A stretch of 22,844 nucleotides of DNA, from contig JAGXII010000146.1 of assembly GCA_024635735.1 (NCBI GenBank), positions 1 to 22,844 of the forward strand, given 5' to 3'. Source of the stretch: Christiangramia sp. (GTDB lineage: Bacteria > Bacteroidota > Bacteroidia > Flavobacteriales > Flavobacteriaceae). The translations under genes and the position numbers were made by a program. Positions 22,757 through 22,844 of this stretch are shown here, piece by piece. Each line of letters opens with the position of its first letter. The stretch's first letter is position 1. The notes beneath the pieces are model-generated. The model searched no databases. It was not told where the DNA came from and saw nothing but the letters and a program-made list of their open reading frames with translations.

Positions 22757-22844
22757 ATGAATATTTTCAAGGGTCAAAACCTCCTAGAGTTCTCTGATCG
22801 GTTCAAATCCGATGAAGATTGTAAAGAATATTTGTCTGGAATCA
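22757..22844 (+). mobile_element. IS1595-family transposase, N-terminal start (runs off the window)
   Basis: The last 88 bases encode 29 codons beginning MNIFKGQNLLEFSDRFKSDE and including DCKEYLSGI. I recognise this as the N-terminus of flavobacterial IS1595-family (ISXO2-like) transposases, in which a zinc-ribbon domain follows directly. The gene starts 13 bases after the GNAT stop. The catalytic DDE region and the right end lie outside the window, and no terminal inverted repeat can be confirmed from one end, so its completeness is unknown. Confidence 0.72.

Noticed and set aside
1..22844. CRISPR array, tRNA or rRNA genes
   Set aside because: No regularly spaced direct repeats and no cloverleaf or rRNA-like sequence were seen on either strand.

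Overview
The window looks like a chromosomal segment from a marine-type Flavobacteriaceae bacterium (Bacteroidota), close to Gramella/Christiangramia in gene content and style. Support for this: low-GC DNA, several TAnnTTTG promoter -7 elements, few Shine-Dalgarno sequences, a type IX secretion cargo protein, and Bacteroidota families such as DUF6452/DUF6048, the CCC-motif membrane protein and DUF2027-like Smr proteins. The genus is an inference; no rRNA or tRNA gene is present to anchor it.

Layout. Positions 1-272 hold the N-terminus of a secreted beta-barrel protein (minus strand). Then come the Xer recombinase (383-1279), an aldo/keto reductase (1519-2469) and a shared terminator. A minus-strand cell-division/RNA cluster follows: a coiled-coil protein, zapA, a 6S-type RNA and rny (4931 down to 2540). 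Next are an M23 peptidase (5113-6801), a cysteine desulfurase (8011-6863), a calcium-repeat lipoprotein (8099-9079), a small membrane protein plus Smr protein pair (9827-9076), and a T9SS cargo protein with two small Cys-motif membrane proteins (9904-12298). Then come ornithine aminotransferase (13636-12353), an RlmD-family rRNA methyltransferase broken by one in-frame TAA (13810-15219) with a lipoprotein/outer-membrane pair behind it (15220-16420), a THUMP-type RNA methyltransferase (17586-16417), a ZIP metal transporter with a DUF4268 protein (17699-18807), an AraC regulator divergent from an aldehyde dehydrogenase plus DUF779 pair (19951-22095), a GNAT acetyltransferase, and the first 29 codons of an IS1595-type transposase at the right edge.

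Most of this is housekeeping. The observations most worth a second look are: (1) the single nonsense codon splitting an otherwise intact rRNA methyltransferase exactly between its iron-sulfur half and its catalytic half; (2) a pair of ~155-162 bp inverted repeats 17.3 kb apart, each carrying two REP-like hairpins in a GTCA...TGAC arrangement, which could support inversion of the segment between them; (3) the 6S-like RNA next to zapA and rny; and (4) the AraC-aldehyde dehydrogenase-DUF779 module. I found no CRISPR array, phage, secretion or defence island, and nothing I would call a wholly new system.
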